Translations under genes and position numbers: made by a program | NCBI RefSeq assembly: GCF_949628215.1 | Contig: NC_134280.1 | Span: 124,001-188,000, forward strand | DNA length: 64,000 nucleotides | Direction of reading: 5' to 3' | Source of the DNA: Phalacrocorax aristotelis | Lineage: Eukaryota > Chordata > Aves > Suliformes > Phalacrocoracidae | Notes under the pieces: generated by a model | Told to the model about the DNA's origin: nothing | Seen by the model: only the letters and a program-made list of their open reading frames with translations | Databases searched by the model: none | Part shown: one piece after another, positions 1 through 11,158 of the stretch | Layout of the letters: each line of letters opens with the position of its first letter | Numbering within the stretch: the stretch's first letter is position 1

Positions 1-700
1 TTCTGCCATTACCTTCAATACTTTTACTGTAGTGTTCCATGCTAGTGCCATGCCCAGGAGTGAAAAAAGATTAATAAATATGCCTAGTCTAGCTTTTCCA
101 TAGTCTTTTTATGAAAGACATAACCTTTCAAGAAGCAAGTACACCCACTCACCTGTATGTGTAACTGGTTTGAGAAATGGAAGAAAACAACTGAGTCTTT
201 TGTTCCACCCAAACTGTGTGTTGATGGCTACTCCTGTACCCCATTGTCTGCCTTGATTCCATGTGTGCAAATATGCTCTTACCTGCTCTAAACATTCACA
301 TATTTTACATTAAACATTTCAGTTGCTTTTGCCTAACAGTTTTTATGTACATAAATTGACTAATTCAGAAGCACTGCCCTATTTGACACCTGCACACATT
401 TTAAACAAAGAAGCACAAACTGCATTTCACTGTATTTAGAAGAATCCTTGCCAATAAGTGAGGCAGGTGAGAAAATCTAATTGTGCAATAAAACACTGCA
501 GTTGAGCATGAGCTCACCTCCAGTCCATCTTATAATAGCAAAGTCCAGCTTCAAGCAGAGAGAGTTTAATTACCAAGGTGGGACCCGGACCCAAGTGTTT
601 TCAGGCACTCAGAGGCTGGTCTGGTAGCGGGAATGCAAACTGCAGGAGAGCAAAAGTCAGTTGAGTCCAGAGCTGTCCGTCAGTTTTGTGACAGACCATA
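1..700. other. AT-rich single-copy DNA, no gene seen
   Basis: No ORF of note, no recognised repeat and no paired splice sites. AATAAA hexamers occur near 73 and 489, but nothing upstream in the window makes either a credible 3' end. The stretch may be intergenic DNA or the end of a neighbouring transcript that lies outside the window. Confidence 0.4.
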
Positions 701-770
701 CAAGGAGGAGACAAGGCCGCACCGCCCCCCGCCCCCAGGCAGCTGACCTGGCTGCCCGACTCTAAGTTTG

Positions 771-805
771 GCCAATCACCGTGAACGTTAATGGGTGGCC
801 AATCA
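771..805 (+). promoter_or_regulatory. Two CCAAT boxes (NF-Y type)
   Basis: CCAATCA occurs at 772-778 and again at 799-805, in the same orientation and 27 bp apart, each preceded by GG. GGCCAATCA matches the NF-Y consensus (RRCCAATSR), and paired sites about 30 bp apart are common in promoters. The pair lies about 85-115 bp upstream of the minisatellite, so a plus-strand start would fall at or just before the repeat. Confidence 0.6.
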
Positions 806-888
806 GCATGCAGGCCGCGCTACCCGCCAGCCCTCTGCCTCGGCAGGGTTCTGTACGGCGCGTGGCGGGGAGTGAGCTTCGAGTGTGT

Positions 889-1246
889 GAGGGGCGAGGG
901 TGAGGGGCGAGGGTGAGGGGCGAGGGTGAGGGGCGAGGGTGAGGGGCGAGGGTGAGGGGCGAGGGTGAGGGGCGAGGGTGAGGGGCGAGGGCGAGGGTGA
1001 GGGGCGAGGGCGAGGGTGAGGGGCGAGGGCGAGGGTGAGGGGCGAGGGCCGCCGCGCGAGGGCCGCCGCGCGAGGGCCGCCGCGCGAGGGCCGCCGCGCG
1101 AGGGCCGCCGCGCGAGGGCCGCCGCGCGAGGGCCGCCGCGCGAGGGCCGCCGCGCGAGGGCCGCCGCGCGAGGGCCGCCGCGCGAGGGCCGCCGCGCGAG
1201 GGCCGCCGCGCGAGGGCCGCCGCGCGAGGGCCGCCGCGCGAGGGCC
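889..1246. repeat. Compound G-rich minisatellite, 13/19/14-bp units
   Basis: There are three consecutive blocks. Seven 13-bp units (gaggggcgagggt) fill 889-979. Three 19-bp units (gaggggcgagggcgagggt), the same motif with an extra 6 bp, fill 980-1036. After a 7-bp link, fourteen 14-bp units (gagggccgccgcgc) fill 1044-1239, with a 7-bp partial copy to 1246. Copies within each block are identical as far as I can read, which implies recent expansion or homogenisation. Copy number is likely to vary between individuals and to be hard to assemble. The open frames across it on both strands arise because the units contain no stop codon; they are not evidence of protein. Confidence 0.95.
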
Positions 1247-1420
1247 TGCCCTACTGGGCCTTCCCTATCGGTTGTAGTACAGAGCCCCACCGAGGGAGCG
1301 GAGTGGCGGGGCAGAGCTGCTGCAGGATGATCGGTGCAGCGAGGTTTCCTTAGGTCGCTGACTAGATGAAACTTGCGTCGTTTTATGTGAGCTTAGAGTG
1401 GGCCTTGTTTGGATACGCAT

Positions 1421-2555
1421 GAGTGTAAGGGAAGAGGTGGATAACTGGGAGACAGTCTTGGGGCTTCGGGGATAATGAAGGTGCTCAGGTGCTCCTTGGC
1501 TTGACACTTCATGTGTGCCGGTGTAGGACTGTGAAAACTCAGGTCGGCTTCAGTTTGTGTGCTGTCTTCAACAGCTAGAAATCGAAAACATGACTGAATG
1601 CGGACCAAAGGCCATTAATATGCTAAAATCTGAGAAAAGGTGCGGGGTCTAGCAATTAGCTCCATAGGTATTCCACTATCTTTTTTTTTTTTAATAGGTT
1701 TTTAAAGTCTTTACTAAACTGCTGAAGTACTACAGGAAAGAGATTGAATTTAGTATATATAGTTTATTAAAAATGCTGGGGAAAGCATCGAGGTTATATT
1801 TAACTCTTGCATTTTATGAATGTATGCAGTCTTTTATCTGTCATGCAGCTGTATTTATATTTGCTGACTATGATTTAATGTTGAAATTCAAGACTAGACA
1901 CTTGGAAAGTTTTTTTTTTAGTATTTCTCTGTTTATGTTAAAAAATAATGACATGAGAAGCATCAAAGGAATCCTTACTGATTTCCTTGATCAAAATGTG
2001 TTCAGAAAACTTATTTCTAGAAACTAAAATTTGGATTGACATGCTTAATTGGAGAATGGTATTTATTATAGTCGTAAAAAGTTTAAAGATGATACACTTT
2101 TCCCACTTATGAGAATTCTTATGTGCTTTCACAGAACCACAAATCAGTTGTTCTACCATGCCAGCAAGTGCTTTAGGCAAGGTTTTGTCATAGAGCTTTG
2201 CCAAAAGCTCTCTCTAGGGGATAGTAATGAATTTATGTGGTTTTAACTTTCAAAAAGGAAGTTAGTATAATTTGGAGGGAGAGAAGAAGGGAAAAGGTAA
2301 CAGAAGGGCAAGATTGTGAAAGTTTTGCGTTATCAATATGCGTACATCAGCTTTCTACTTTTCTACAGTAAGCAGCTTTTTACAATTCTTTGCCTAAGAT
2401 ACCCACAAATATATAACAATAAACACAGGGCGTTTTAAATTTTCACTAGTAAGGAAAAGGTCCTTTTCATGCTTGCTTCATATCAAGAAATGCTATTTAT
2501 TTGATGTATGCAACAGTGTAAAATTTCTTTAATACATGTTTCAATATTTTCAGAA
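1421..2555. other. AT-rich stretch, no gene seen
   Basis: Non-repetitive AT-rich sequence with a short poly-T at about 1681-1692. ORFs of 70-90 codons on both strands overlap one another and show no recognisable protein, so they are treated as chance. Confidence 0.4.
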
Positions 2556-2797
2556 ACATTTTTGAAAAATATTCAAGTTCTCATAGCTACAGTAATAATT
2601 TCTAGATCTGTAGTTCAGCACTCTGTAGTCCTCAAGGAAGACCGATCTGTATTTGGGTTATGTTGTGCCGTGCATGGTGATGATGTTCTGAGGGTTCTGA
2701 GTGAGTGTGAAGAGTTGAGAAGTCAAACTGATGATGCAGAAAATGTGCTCAGATTAAGAAATAGCAGATTAGCAAAAGTTTCTGAAGCATGGAGGTA
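2556..2797 (+). other. Weak candidate internal exon
   Basis: A pyrimidine-leaning tract ending in ttttcag (to about 2555) is followed by an open frame that runs into a good donor, GGAG|GTAGGA, near 2797. The frame stays open up to the donor and the first stop (TAG) overlaps the junction. The last 30 or so codons are polar and charged (for example CEELRSQTDDAEN), which could form a short helix or coiled coil. I do not recognise the protein. It could belong to a transcript starting at CpG island 1, be a lncRNA exon, or be chance. The exact acceptor is uncertain because other AGs lie nearby. Confidence 0.2.
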
Positions 2798-5700
2798 GGA
2801 TAAACATTTTTTAAAAAATGGCAAGTCAGGATTGTATTCAGCATGAATACTTATGAACTCTTCTACAAACTGTGTTGTTATAAACCAAATTCCTAGAAAA
2901 CAATCAGTTTCTGGAATGTGTAGTCCTTTTCCAACAAGTACAACTAGACATAGTACAAAACTCTTCCTAAAAAGTTTTTGTCTAGTGTTTGGAAGCTGGA
3001 ACTTTGTAGGACTTAGAATCACAGGCTTATGATTTCAGTTTATAGCTGTCTACCTCATTCCTCATCTATAAAAGGACATAATCATTAGCAGTTTTCAAAT
3101 TTAAGGGTTACTGTTTGTGAGACAATGAAGAAAGAACAAGTAAATGTAACTTTTAAGGATCATTGTATAATTTACCTTTGAATCTAGCTCTCAACTAGAA
3201 TAGCATTTATGTATAGGGGAAAAATGGAATATACTAATAGGTTTATTCTGTTATGCTAAGGGTGGTCTTTGGACATTAGACCCATGTCCTCTGTATTTCT
3301 TTCACTTAATGGTATTGTTGGAAAAGCCATTATCTCAGTGGCTGAAGAGATGAGTCAGAGCGCTTTGACGTATTGCATACTTTGTCTTAGATTACTTCAC
3401 CAGTTATTGTATCTGCCGTATTTAATAAAATCGATGAAGTTATCTGCAATGATACAGTATCAGATTAAGTTTTCTGGGAAGAAGTAGTTAATAGAGGCTT
3501 TTGCAACTGAAAGGTATGTACGTACATACGATCAAACATACACAAGTATGTTGGATGAGTGGTATTTTAGGACATTGGTGTTTTTTCTTAATGAACACAG
3601 TTCTGTAAATTCATGCAACTTACCCTCCAGGTTAGCTTTCTTGCAGTTATCCTTATCTTGTTTTATGTATTTTCTATTTTATGCATGCATTGCTAAATTC
3701 TCAAAAGATAAAAGTGTGTTTATAATGTCTTAACATAATTTTAAACACAGGAAGGGTAGACTAAGAGAAGAGCTAGAAGCCTAAGAATCTGAACTGCATA
3801 AGCAAACACAGTTTGCACCTCAAAACTGAAGGTTTTGCAGGCACCAGAGATCTTAATCAAATTAAATTTGGCCAGCATGCATCTTTTTGAAAAAAAGAAA
3901 AACCCTCCACCAAAACCCAACTAACCAACCAAAAAAAAAATCTCTGTTGTGTCACAGTATTGGTGAGTGTTGAAAATAGTTCTGTATTATTCTGTTATAC
4001 TGTGGTATATTCTGTTCTGTGTTATACTAAAAATTAGCTAGACAATATGTAAAAATTTGATGTAGCTTTAAAGGTAGCCAACTGCATAGTATTTTATGGA
4101 TAAAATGGTTTAAAGTATGCTAAAGGTAACTTATCTTTAATAGCCCAAGTGCAACCTGAATATGTATATACTGACCCAATAATTTGTCATAGCTTCTTTT
4201 GGTGCATGCTGTACTATATATGTGGTAGTAATATGCTGTGCTTTCAAATTAAGTTCGCGGACAATTAATGAAGAGTGTGCTGAACTTTTTGCATAATTTC
4301 TTAATCCTCGTGACCTGGCCAGATTCCAAGTTGGCTAATTACATAAGGTTATTTCCTGCTTAGCTATAGTTTAATAGGAGATGCCCTCACTTCCTGTCCT
4401 GAACTATTGTGTAGTCTTGTCTGCTGTGTACAGCAGCTGTTGTACTCCGCCCAAAAAAAGCTTCTTTTCACTTGTGGTGTAATTCCTACAGATCCACACT
4501 GAATTTTGAAGTGGCGTTTTGAATCCTTGTGATTAAAGGAGCAACAGAAGAAAAAACCCCGACACTACATCCTTTGGTCAGAGAAAACTCAGCTTTAACT
4601 TTGGTACAGAAAAAACAGAGCTTCATAGACATAAAGAAAACTAACCAATGTATTTAGTAAGGTATTTCATAGATTTATACAGGGAAAGGGAAATGCCAAA
4701 TGTGGCTAAGTAGCAAAAAGCATCTAACTTTTTGGAAGATAAAAATGAACTGGTTTTGCAAGTTAGTATTTCCCTGTCTTATTTCTTACAAAAGACTTAG
4801 GAAAAATGATACAAAAACCCGATTACAAAACATTTGTTTTTATGTATCTCTTCTGGTCACTTTATTTTGCAAAGATGTTCATAGAACAATGTGAGCACTC
4901 ATGGTAATGAAAGACTTTCAGTACCTTAATTGCTGACACTACTGTTGGTGAGGCTGGTGTTCTTTGAGTCAAATAGAAACAAGTACCCTAAGCCTTTTCT
5001 AACTCAGAAGTATTTTATTACCAGACTGAAAAATTTAAAATGAACTTATTAATTCCAAGGGTCAAAATTACATCCTGGATATCTGGCCCAAACAACTTGC
5101 GGTTGGAAGCACTCTTGTACTTAGAATCAAACATTGGTTCTGAGTACAAGCCAGAGCCATATATTTTAACTGTGAAATGGAATAAGAATACTAGTATAGA
5201 GGGGACATAGTGAAGAATATTTTTTTATCTATCTACTTTTAAAGGGTTAATAGTTTAATTGCTTAGAATGATCTGTCATTTCTCGTTGTTAGTGATTAAA
5301 TTGCTTAATGAAGATACTATTTTTATTCACACTCGGAGCTTTCAGATGGGAGAAGACGTGAAAGAGATGCTGGAGTAGCTATAGAATGTGCACAGTTGGA
5401 GTATTAGACATTGCTAAAATGTGATTGGCAGAATAAATAATAGATTTCTCTATCTTTAAGAAGAGCAGAAGTACCCTTTAACAATTGAGGACTAAAGGGA
5501 AATAACTCATAGCTAATTTTGCATGTCTCAGAGTGAGATGTGTAATAGGAGGAGTGCACTTTCTAGTAAGTGTATTTGGTAAGTTGTCTGCAACATAGGC
5601 TGACGCAGAAGCTCTGTAGGGAGGATTTTTAGGCTTTGATAGTATGTGTGAAAGTGCAGTCTAGATTCTTTCCCATCCTTTGGAAGTTCGTACTTTGGCC

Positions 5701-8700
5701 CTTGTTCAGATCATCTGACTTCAGAACTCTGTTTCCGGCAAACAGTTACGGCTGTTCTTCTGGGGATCCATTTGCCGCAGCACCTTTGCAAAGCCTTAGA
5801 AGAAAAGCTACCTACATACTGATTTTCAGCAATTAAACAGCATTTCTTAATGGAAGCAACGTAGCGGTGAACACATCAATCCAGTTGCAAAGCTATTACA
5901 TTTATTTTTTATTGTGTCTGAACTTATTTGTGCTTTTAAAGATTCCTTGGCCTTCTGTACTTCTAAATTCTTTCATTATAGTGAGGAGAAGCAGATCCTC
6001 ATCTCACCACTCTAGGATGACATAATAAAACCAGGGGTGTATAAGCCTAAAGCCAGAAGTACTTAGACACGTAACTTGTATAAATAGCTGTCAGAGAGTG
6101 GTAGCATAACCTCTGCGATGCCGACAAGTATCTGTGATGAGAGTAAACCTCCTAAACACAAAGTAAATTCAGCAAAAAGACTATGCTTACACTGTTATTA
6201 TTTTTGAATGTAATGTTTTAAAACAGATTGCACATCAAAATTGAATGATACATTCAGTTTTTTTTTGAAAATCAACCTTCGTATTTTTTTATTAATAGCA
6301 CGCATTAAATGCGAACTGTTTCTACCCTTTGTCAGAGGAATGACTAGTCCCACTAACCTTGCGAAAACGTTATTTTTTCTTTGATGGTAACTTTCTGCTG
6401 GTCCTTACTGCGTGTCAAATATGTCTTAATATATTTTTAGGAATAAAATACATGCTTTGCAAACACTAATCCAGGACATCTGTTAATGGAAGTATGTAGT
6501 ATGGTTTCTAGCCTCTAGTGAATACCACGTCGCCTTTTAAAACACTTTCAAAGGCTTTTTGTTTGTTTAGGTGGATGAGAAGGTCTGCCTAGAATAGACC
6601 ATGTTACGAGAGGAGAGTCTGGAAATGTTTGTGTGGGTTTTAACTTCACTTACTGGCCTTAGAGCGTAGCCCCACAAACAGCTGAATTGCTACAAAGGAA
6701 GGGTTGTAAACCTGTGCTGTTAACCTGTGAATAGGCGTGGAGAAGAGAAGAACCTCTTAAACTGGCTTTGCCTTTGGGGAGCTCATTACAGTGAACTCCA
6801 CCTACAGAGTCCCAAAGGAATTTTGGGCTTGACCTTCCAGACACTTACGTATGGTACGTAAATGGTCCTAGTGACATCAGTGTAATTATTTACATGTGCA
6901 AGGTTACACGTCTGTAAATGTGGAGCTTACTTGATTTTATTTCTGTTTTCTCCCTATTCAGCAACTGGGTTTATGAATGCATTCGTGGGTGCGACTAGTT
7001 AAAGAAATATTAATGATAAAGACAATAAGCATAGCAGAAGAAGACAAAAGGAACTACAAAACAGTACTCTGACATGGTATATTGGGTTTTTTTTTTGATG
7101 GCGCTTACACTGGAAGCCTGAAAAGAACACAAAGGCTAACTATAATTATTTCACCATACAAAGAAAGCAAAACCAACAGGAACCATGGTTTTGTAGTACA
7201 CATGCTGCAGTTTGAATTTGCATTTTTTAAAATTGAGAATTACAGCTTTAATATTGCCTGGGGGAGAACAGACAAATTTGAAAGCTAGGAACCCTTCTGA
7301 TGAAATAGTTAATCACTTTAAATGGATCAGTAGCATCCACTAACAACAGCTTCTGTTGAGTAAGCATATTAAAACAAAGGAATTGTTAATATATTTTTAA
7401 AACCTTGCGAAGTTTTGCAGCAGTAAAACTGAATTGTTTGTGACCAATGGAAAACCAAAAACTTTTAAAACCAATTTTGGTATAGACTATAAAACACTAT
7501 GTAGTTACCTAAACCTATTTTAAATTGTTGACTGAAGGCCCAATTAATATTCAGCGCAGTGAGAAAGGTATTGTTCCTGTTTTGATGTCAGATATATCCA
7601 AGTGGTTTACATTTGGATAGTTGACTGATCTGTGGGAAGAGAAGTGTGTGTTGGGGCCTGTGGTTCTGTATTCAAGTTGCTTAAACTGCCCTGCTGAACA
7701 TTACAGAAAACGAAGATTACAAAATATTGTCTGAACATACATGTACCTTTATTTTTCTCAAGATACTATGGCTTGGCTTATTAACAGCAAAAAATATATT
7801 TAGAATGGTTATTTAGAGTAGTCGTAATAATAATAGATATTGGAATTTATTTTAAATGTTACAAGCAGAGATATTAAATATGTACATAACAGCCATTAAA
7901 TTTGATAGCGAATTATCTAAATCCAGTGTTTGTTTCCCCTTAAAAGAATCATGTTATCTCCTGAATGACGATAGTGTTGTCTTGGAAAATGCATGAGTTT
8001 TTGATGCGTAACATTTTGAGCAAAACAGCTATTTATTGTACCCATACTCATTCTTATCCCACACTCTTTTTTTTTTCAAGACCATTATTAGTAAATTTTG
8101 AGGTTAGAGAGGTACTGACCCAATCAAACATGTACAGAGCTTGGCCTCCAAGTTAATTAAATAAGGGTTAATAACATATTATAAGGAAATCATTGTCCTT
8201 ATTACAGTTATTAGGTAGTTAGTCAAATTATAGCTTCAAAGGAATGCAGAGCATGGAGAACTCAGGACTAAATTATGCATTTGAACCTTAGGCCAGCTTT
8301 TACTGTTGAGACAGTTTGCTGCTAAAAGAAATTGTGTGTCACTGAAATTAAATGCCTTTCTGGGGATGGAAGGTTCCAGTTTTTAATGAAATTACTGAGT
8401 GTGGTGTAGTGAAATGATTAAAATCTGTATTCCGGGAATGTGGCGGACAAAAAAATCAATAAATGCTAGCAAACCTTTGCTGCTGGATGTGAATCCTGGG
8501 AATGAAATAAACTGGTACAAAAATAATAATTAAAAACATATCAGCACGTTAATGTATTTAGCATGAGTCTCATGAGGCATCATCTTCACTAATTTTTAGC
8601 ATACATTTTACTGTGTAATGAGAAGCTTTCTTTTCTCATATCCGTATTAGGCAGCATTTTTGCCCTTCCCCCAATGTTCCTGCATTGCAATCATTGTGCT

Positions 8701-9740
8701 TGCACTTATTATGTTACAAATGACCGAGGTAAGGCTGACATTCTCATTGCATGCAAAAAGAGCTAGTCTGCCAAGCTTCTTTTTTTTTCCCTAATGAAGC
8801 AGCTTTGTGAAATCTCCCCATGTGTTAATACTAATGAAGATCCTCCAGCACAATTAAAATCACAGCCAGTGGCTGAAGAGGAAACAGAAAACAATAGCAT
8901 CTTTCTACATACGCATGTTTCTTTACGCTGAGATCAGCTTTATTTAGAAATAATGTTGATATTTACAAAGCTTGTATGTAGAATTTAACAAGCTGTACAT
9001 ATTCTTAAATTCTGCAAGTATGATTTTTACGGGCTCATACCGAAAACACTTAGATTTTCTTCATTGCACCGTGCTATAACTTTAAATCTATAGAGTTACG
9101 GTTTATAGGGAGTAGTCCTTTGGCTCCTGAAGTGTACTTTAACCCTGCCTGAGTTTGAGACTATGCCAAAGAAAGAGAAAGGAGGAGGATACCATGTGTG
9201 TAGTTGGAAGGGTTAGTGTAGGGAAGCACAGCTTTTACTTTTTTTACCAATAATCTGCACAGGTTGTTTCAAGCAAGGTGAGAACATTGGTATTTGAAAG
9301 ATGTACTTTTTTTCTAGTTGTGTCAATATCTGAATTTTAATACTTTCCCCTAACTTTAACTTAATTCCCCCACTCTTGTCGCCCGTTTTACTTGAAATTA
9401 ATTTATATAGTTCTAGAGCATAAAAGTTGAACATTGCTTCCAGCGAATTTCTGATTTGCTAGGCTTCTTTAAAATTTCTTTCAGAAACGGGTCACTTTTT
9501 TTTTTTCAGCAGACGGCTATTGTTTGCAGCACAAATTCTTTGTTGCCATATTGAAATTTATTTTCTTTACCTGAACTTAAATCTCCAGTGTTAAGAATTA
9601 ATTTAGGTACTTCAGGTGGGCAACCGTGTTCCTCCCCCCATCAGTAAAGTCGTCATTAAAAAAATGACCAGATGCAGACCTGCATCCTCCTGGCGTTGCC
9701 TGAAAAACACGAACTGTTCATAACTTTTTCTGAACAGAAC
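2798..9740. other. Long AT-rich stretch, no gene or recognised transposon
   Basis: About 6.9 kb of single-copy sequence with scattered poly-A and poly-T runs and short unrelated ORFs (all under 100 codons). Small palindromic motifs occur at 3514-3529 and 6845-6861. No CR1 or LTR was recognised here. Confidence 0.4.
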
Positions 9741-9921
9741 ACGGCCGCGCAGAGCGAGCGCCAGGACCGCGCTTGGAAAACCGGCATGCGGCTCGCTCCC
9801 CTGCTCCTCCTCGGAGCCGGCCGGTCATTTATTACCGGGGCTGGAGCGGGATAAACAATTCTCTCTCTTTCCCGTCTCGTTAACAGCAACGCGCATTGTT
9901 GGAGCGAGGAGCCGGGTTGGC

Positions 9922-9929
9922 TGACGTCA
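9922..9929. promoter_or_regulatory. Palindromic CRE (TGACGTCA)
   Basis: A perfect 8-bp cAMP-response element, the consensus for CREB/ATF/CREM dimers. It sits 20 bp upstream of the AATAAA TATA-like element and within about 60 bp of the expected start site, the position at which CREs work in known cAMP-inducible promoters. Confidence 0.75.
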
Positions 9930-9947
9930 CTTTTGGTCGGTGAAGCT

Positions 9948-9955
9948 GAATAAAC
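9948..9955 (+). promoter_or_regulatory. TATA-like element (GAATAAAC)
   Basis: An AT-rich island within otherwise GC-rich sequence, 19 bp after the CRE. If it is used, transcription would begin around 9975-9985. It is a variant rather than a canonical TATAAA, so a dispersed CpG-island start remains possible. Confidence 0.4.
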
Positions 9956-9979
9956 CTTGAGGAGGGACCGGCTCCGTCT

Positions 9980-10162
9980 GGCGCGGCGGCGAGGGGCACG
10001 GAGCGGCCGGCACTGCGCCCGCAGCGCGCGCGCGCCCCCGCGCCCCCGCCCCCTCCCCGAGCTGCGCGAGGCTCCGGAGAGCGCGGCGAGGGCCGCCCTG
10101 CCGGCGCGCGCACCCCGGCCCGCCGCACCTGAGGCGCGGGCAGCGCTCCCCCGACCGCTGAG
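9980..10162 (+). other. Predicted non-coding first exon (5' UTR)
   Basis: The 3' edge is set by AG|GTGAGT, a perfect donor consensus with the exon ending at 10162. The 5' edge is inferred from the TATA-like element and is approximate. The exon is about 80% or more G+C, contains a run of alternating GC (about 10024-10034) and has no ATG, so it would be entirely 5' UTR with strong potential for secondary structure. The coding start must lie in a later exon. The gene cannot be named from this exon. Confidence 0.6.
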
Positions 10163-11158
10163 GTGAGTTACAGCCGCTCCTTCCGCTCCGCGTAGTAGAG
10201 TTTTCCTTCTAGACGAACGCCTGGAGCGTTACAGCGACTTGCCGCGCTGCGCCCGTGCCTGGGTTCCCGAGTCGGGCTGCGCCTGCCTCCCTGGCCGTTC
10301 CCCTGCCGGTGCGTATCGCCTCTTTGTTGTGGTGGGCCGGCCGCGTCTCCGGGCGCGAGTGCAGGTCCCGCCGCGGGGCCCTGCCCGGGCAGGGCTGCGG
10401 TCGGGAGGCGGCGGGGCCGCGGTTAGGCAAGTCCTGGGGAGGCGGCCGGGGCCGGGGCGTCCCGCGACGGGACGGCCTGGGTCCCAAGCGATTTTAAACT
10501 TTGCTTATGGCCGCAAGCCGGTCCCTTGGCCGGGCGGCGCCGGTCACGTCTCTGCCGGCGGTCGCCTGCAGCCTCTCGGGCCGCGCAGCGGCTGGTGGCG
10601 GCCGCCGGGGCGGCTCTTTTGTGTGGCGCGGTGCGGTGCGCGCCGGCCCTCCCGCCCCTGTCGTCCACCGCCTGCGCCCCCGCGCCCCCCTCGCCGCCGC
10701 GGAGCTGCCCCGCGCCCCTGGCCCGGCGCCGGCCGGGGCTGTCAGGCCGGGCGTGCCGGCCGGCAGTGCGCGGGCGCGGAGCGGCGCGAGACGTTCGGCG
10801 GGGCCGCGCGGAGCGGCCGCCGGGAAGGGGCGGCGGGGGCGGCCGGAGCGCGCTGCGCCCCGCGCGGGCGGCCCCTGGCTACCTCCCGCCCGCCCTCGCG
10901 CTCCCGGCCGCGGGCGCGTAGGCGCAGCCCGCGCCGCGGCGTGCGGCAGCAGGGCGGCGGGGTGCGGGGCGGGCCGGGAGCGGGCGCCGTTCCGCGCACC
11001 CGACTCGCTGCGGGCCCCTCCGCCTTCATCTTTTGTGCATGTTGCTTCTTTATAAAGAGGAACAAGCAGCTGCAGCCCTGGGCCGAGTTGTTGAAATTTA
11101 TCCCTTTGTGTATATTACAATATCCTCCATTTTTCTGCCCTCTAAACAACGAGTCTTT

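Larger units (their letters stand above)
700..1420. promoter_or_regulatory. CpG island 1, probable promoter
   Basis: This block is GC-rich and full of CpG, in sharp contrast to both flanks. It opens with a C-rich GC-box-like run at 721-736 (accgccccccgccccc), continues with two CCAAT boxes and then a G-rich minisatellite. CpG islands with CCAAT and GC boxes and no clear TATA box are typical of broadly expressed vertebrate promoters. Direction of transcription is not settled: CCAAT boxes work both ways and no consensus splice donor follows closely on either strand. The gene it would drive cannot be named. The island may look larger than it is because the CpG-rich repeat occupies half of it. 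Confidence 0.6.
9740..11010 (+). promoter_or_regulatory. CpG island 2, strong plus-strand promoter region
   Basis: About 1.3 kb of very GC- and CpG-rich sequence stands out from AT-rich flanks. It contains a CRE, a TATA-like element, GC-box-like runs (around 10036-10056) and a splice donor that fixes the direction as plus. The long ORFs in it (up to 325 codons, overlapping in several frames and on both strands) have the Arg/Ala/Pro/Gly-rich composition expected from any frame of CpG-island DNA and are not annotated. The downstream gene is not identified; a large first intron follows. Confidence 0.8.

Noticed and set aside
1..500. 3' end of an upstream gene, from AATAAA near 73 and 489
   Set aside because: AATAAA is frequent in AT-rich DNA; no coding sequence or downstream GU-rich signal supports it in the window.
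889..1246. CRISPR-like regular repeat array
   Set aside because: Units are directly abutting with no unique spacers, and the genome is vertebrate.
820..1330. Arg/Ala/Pro-rich ORFs on both strands across the minisatellite
   Set aside because: The repeat units contain no stop codon in several frames, so open frames are automatic. No start context, splice sites or known domain.
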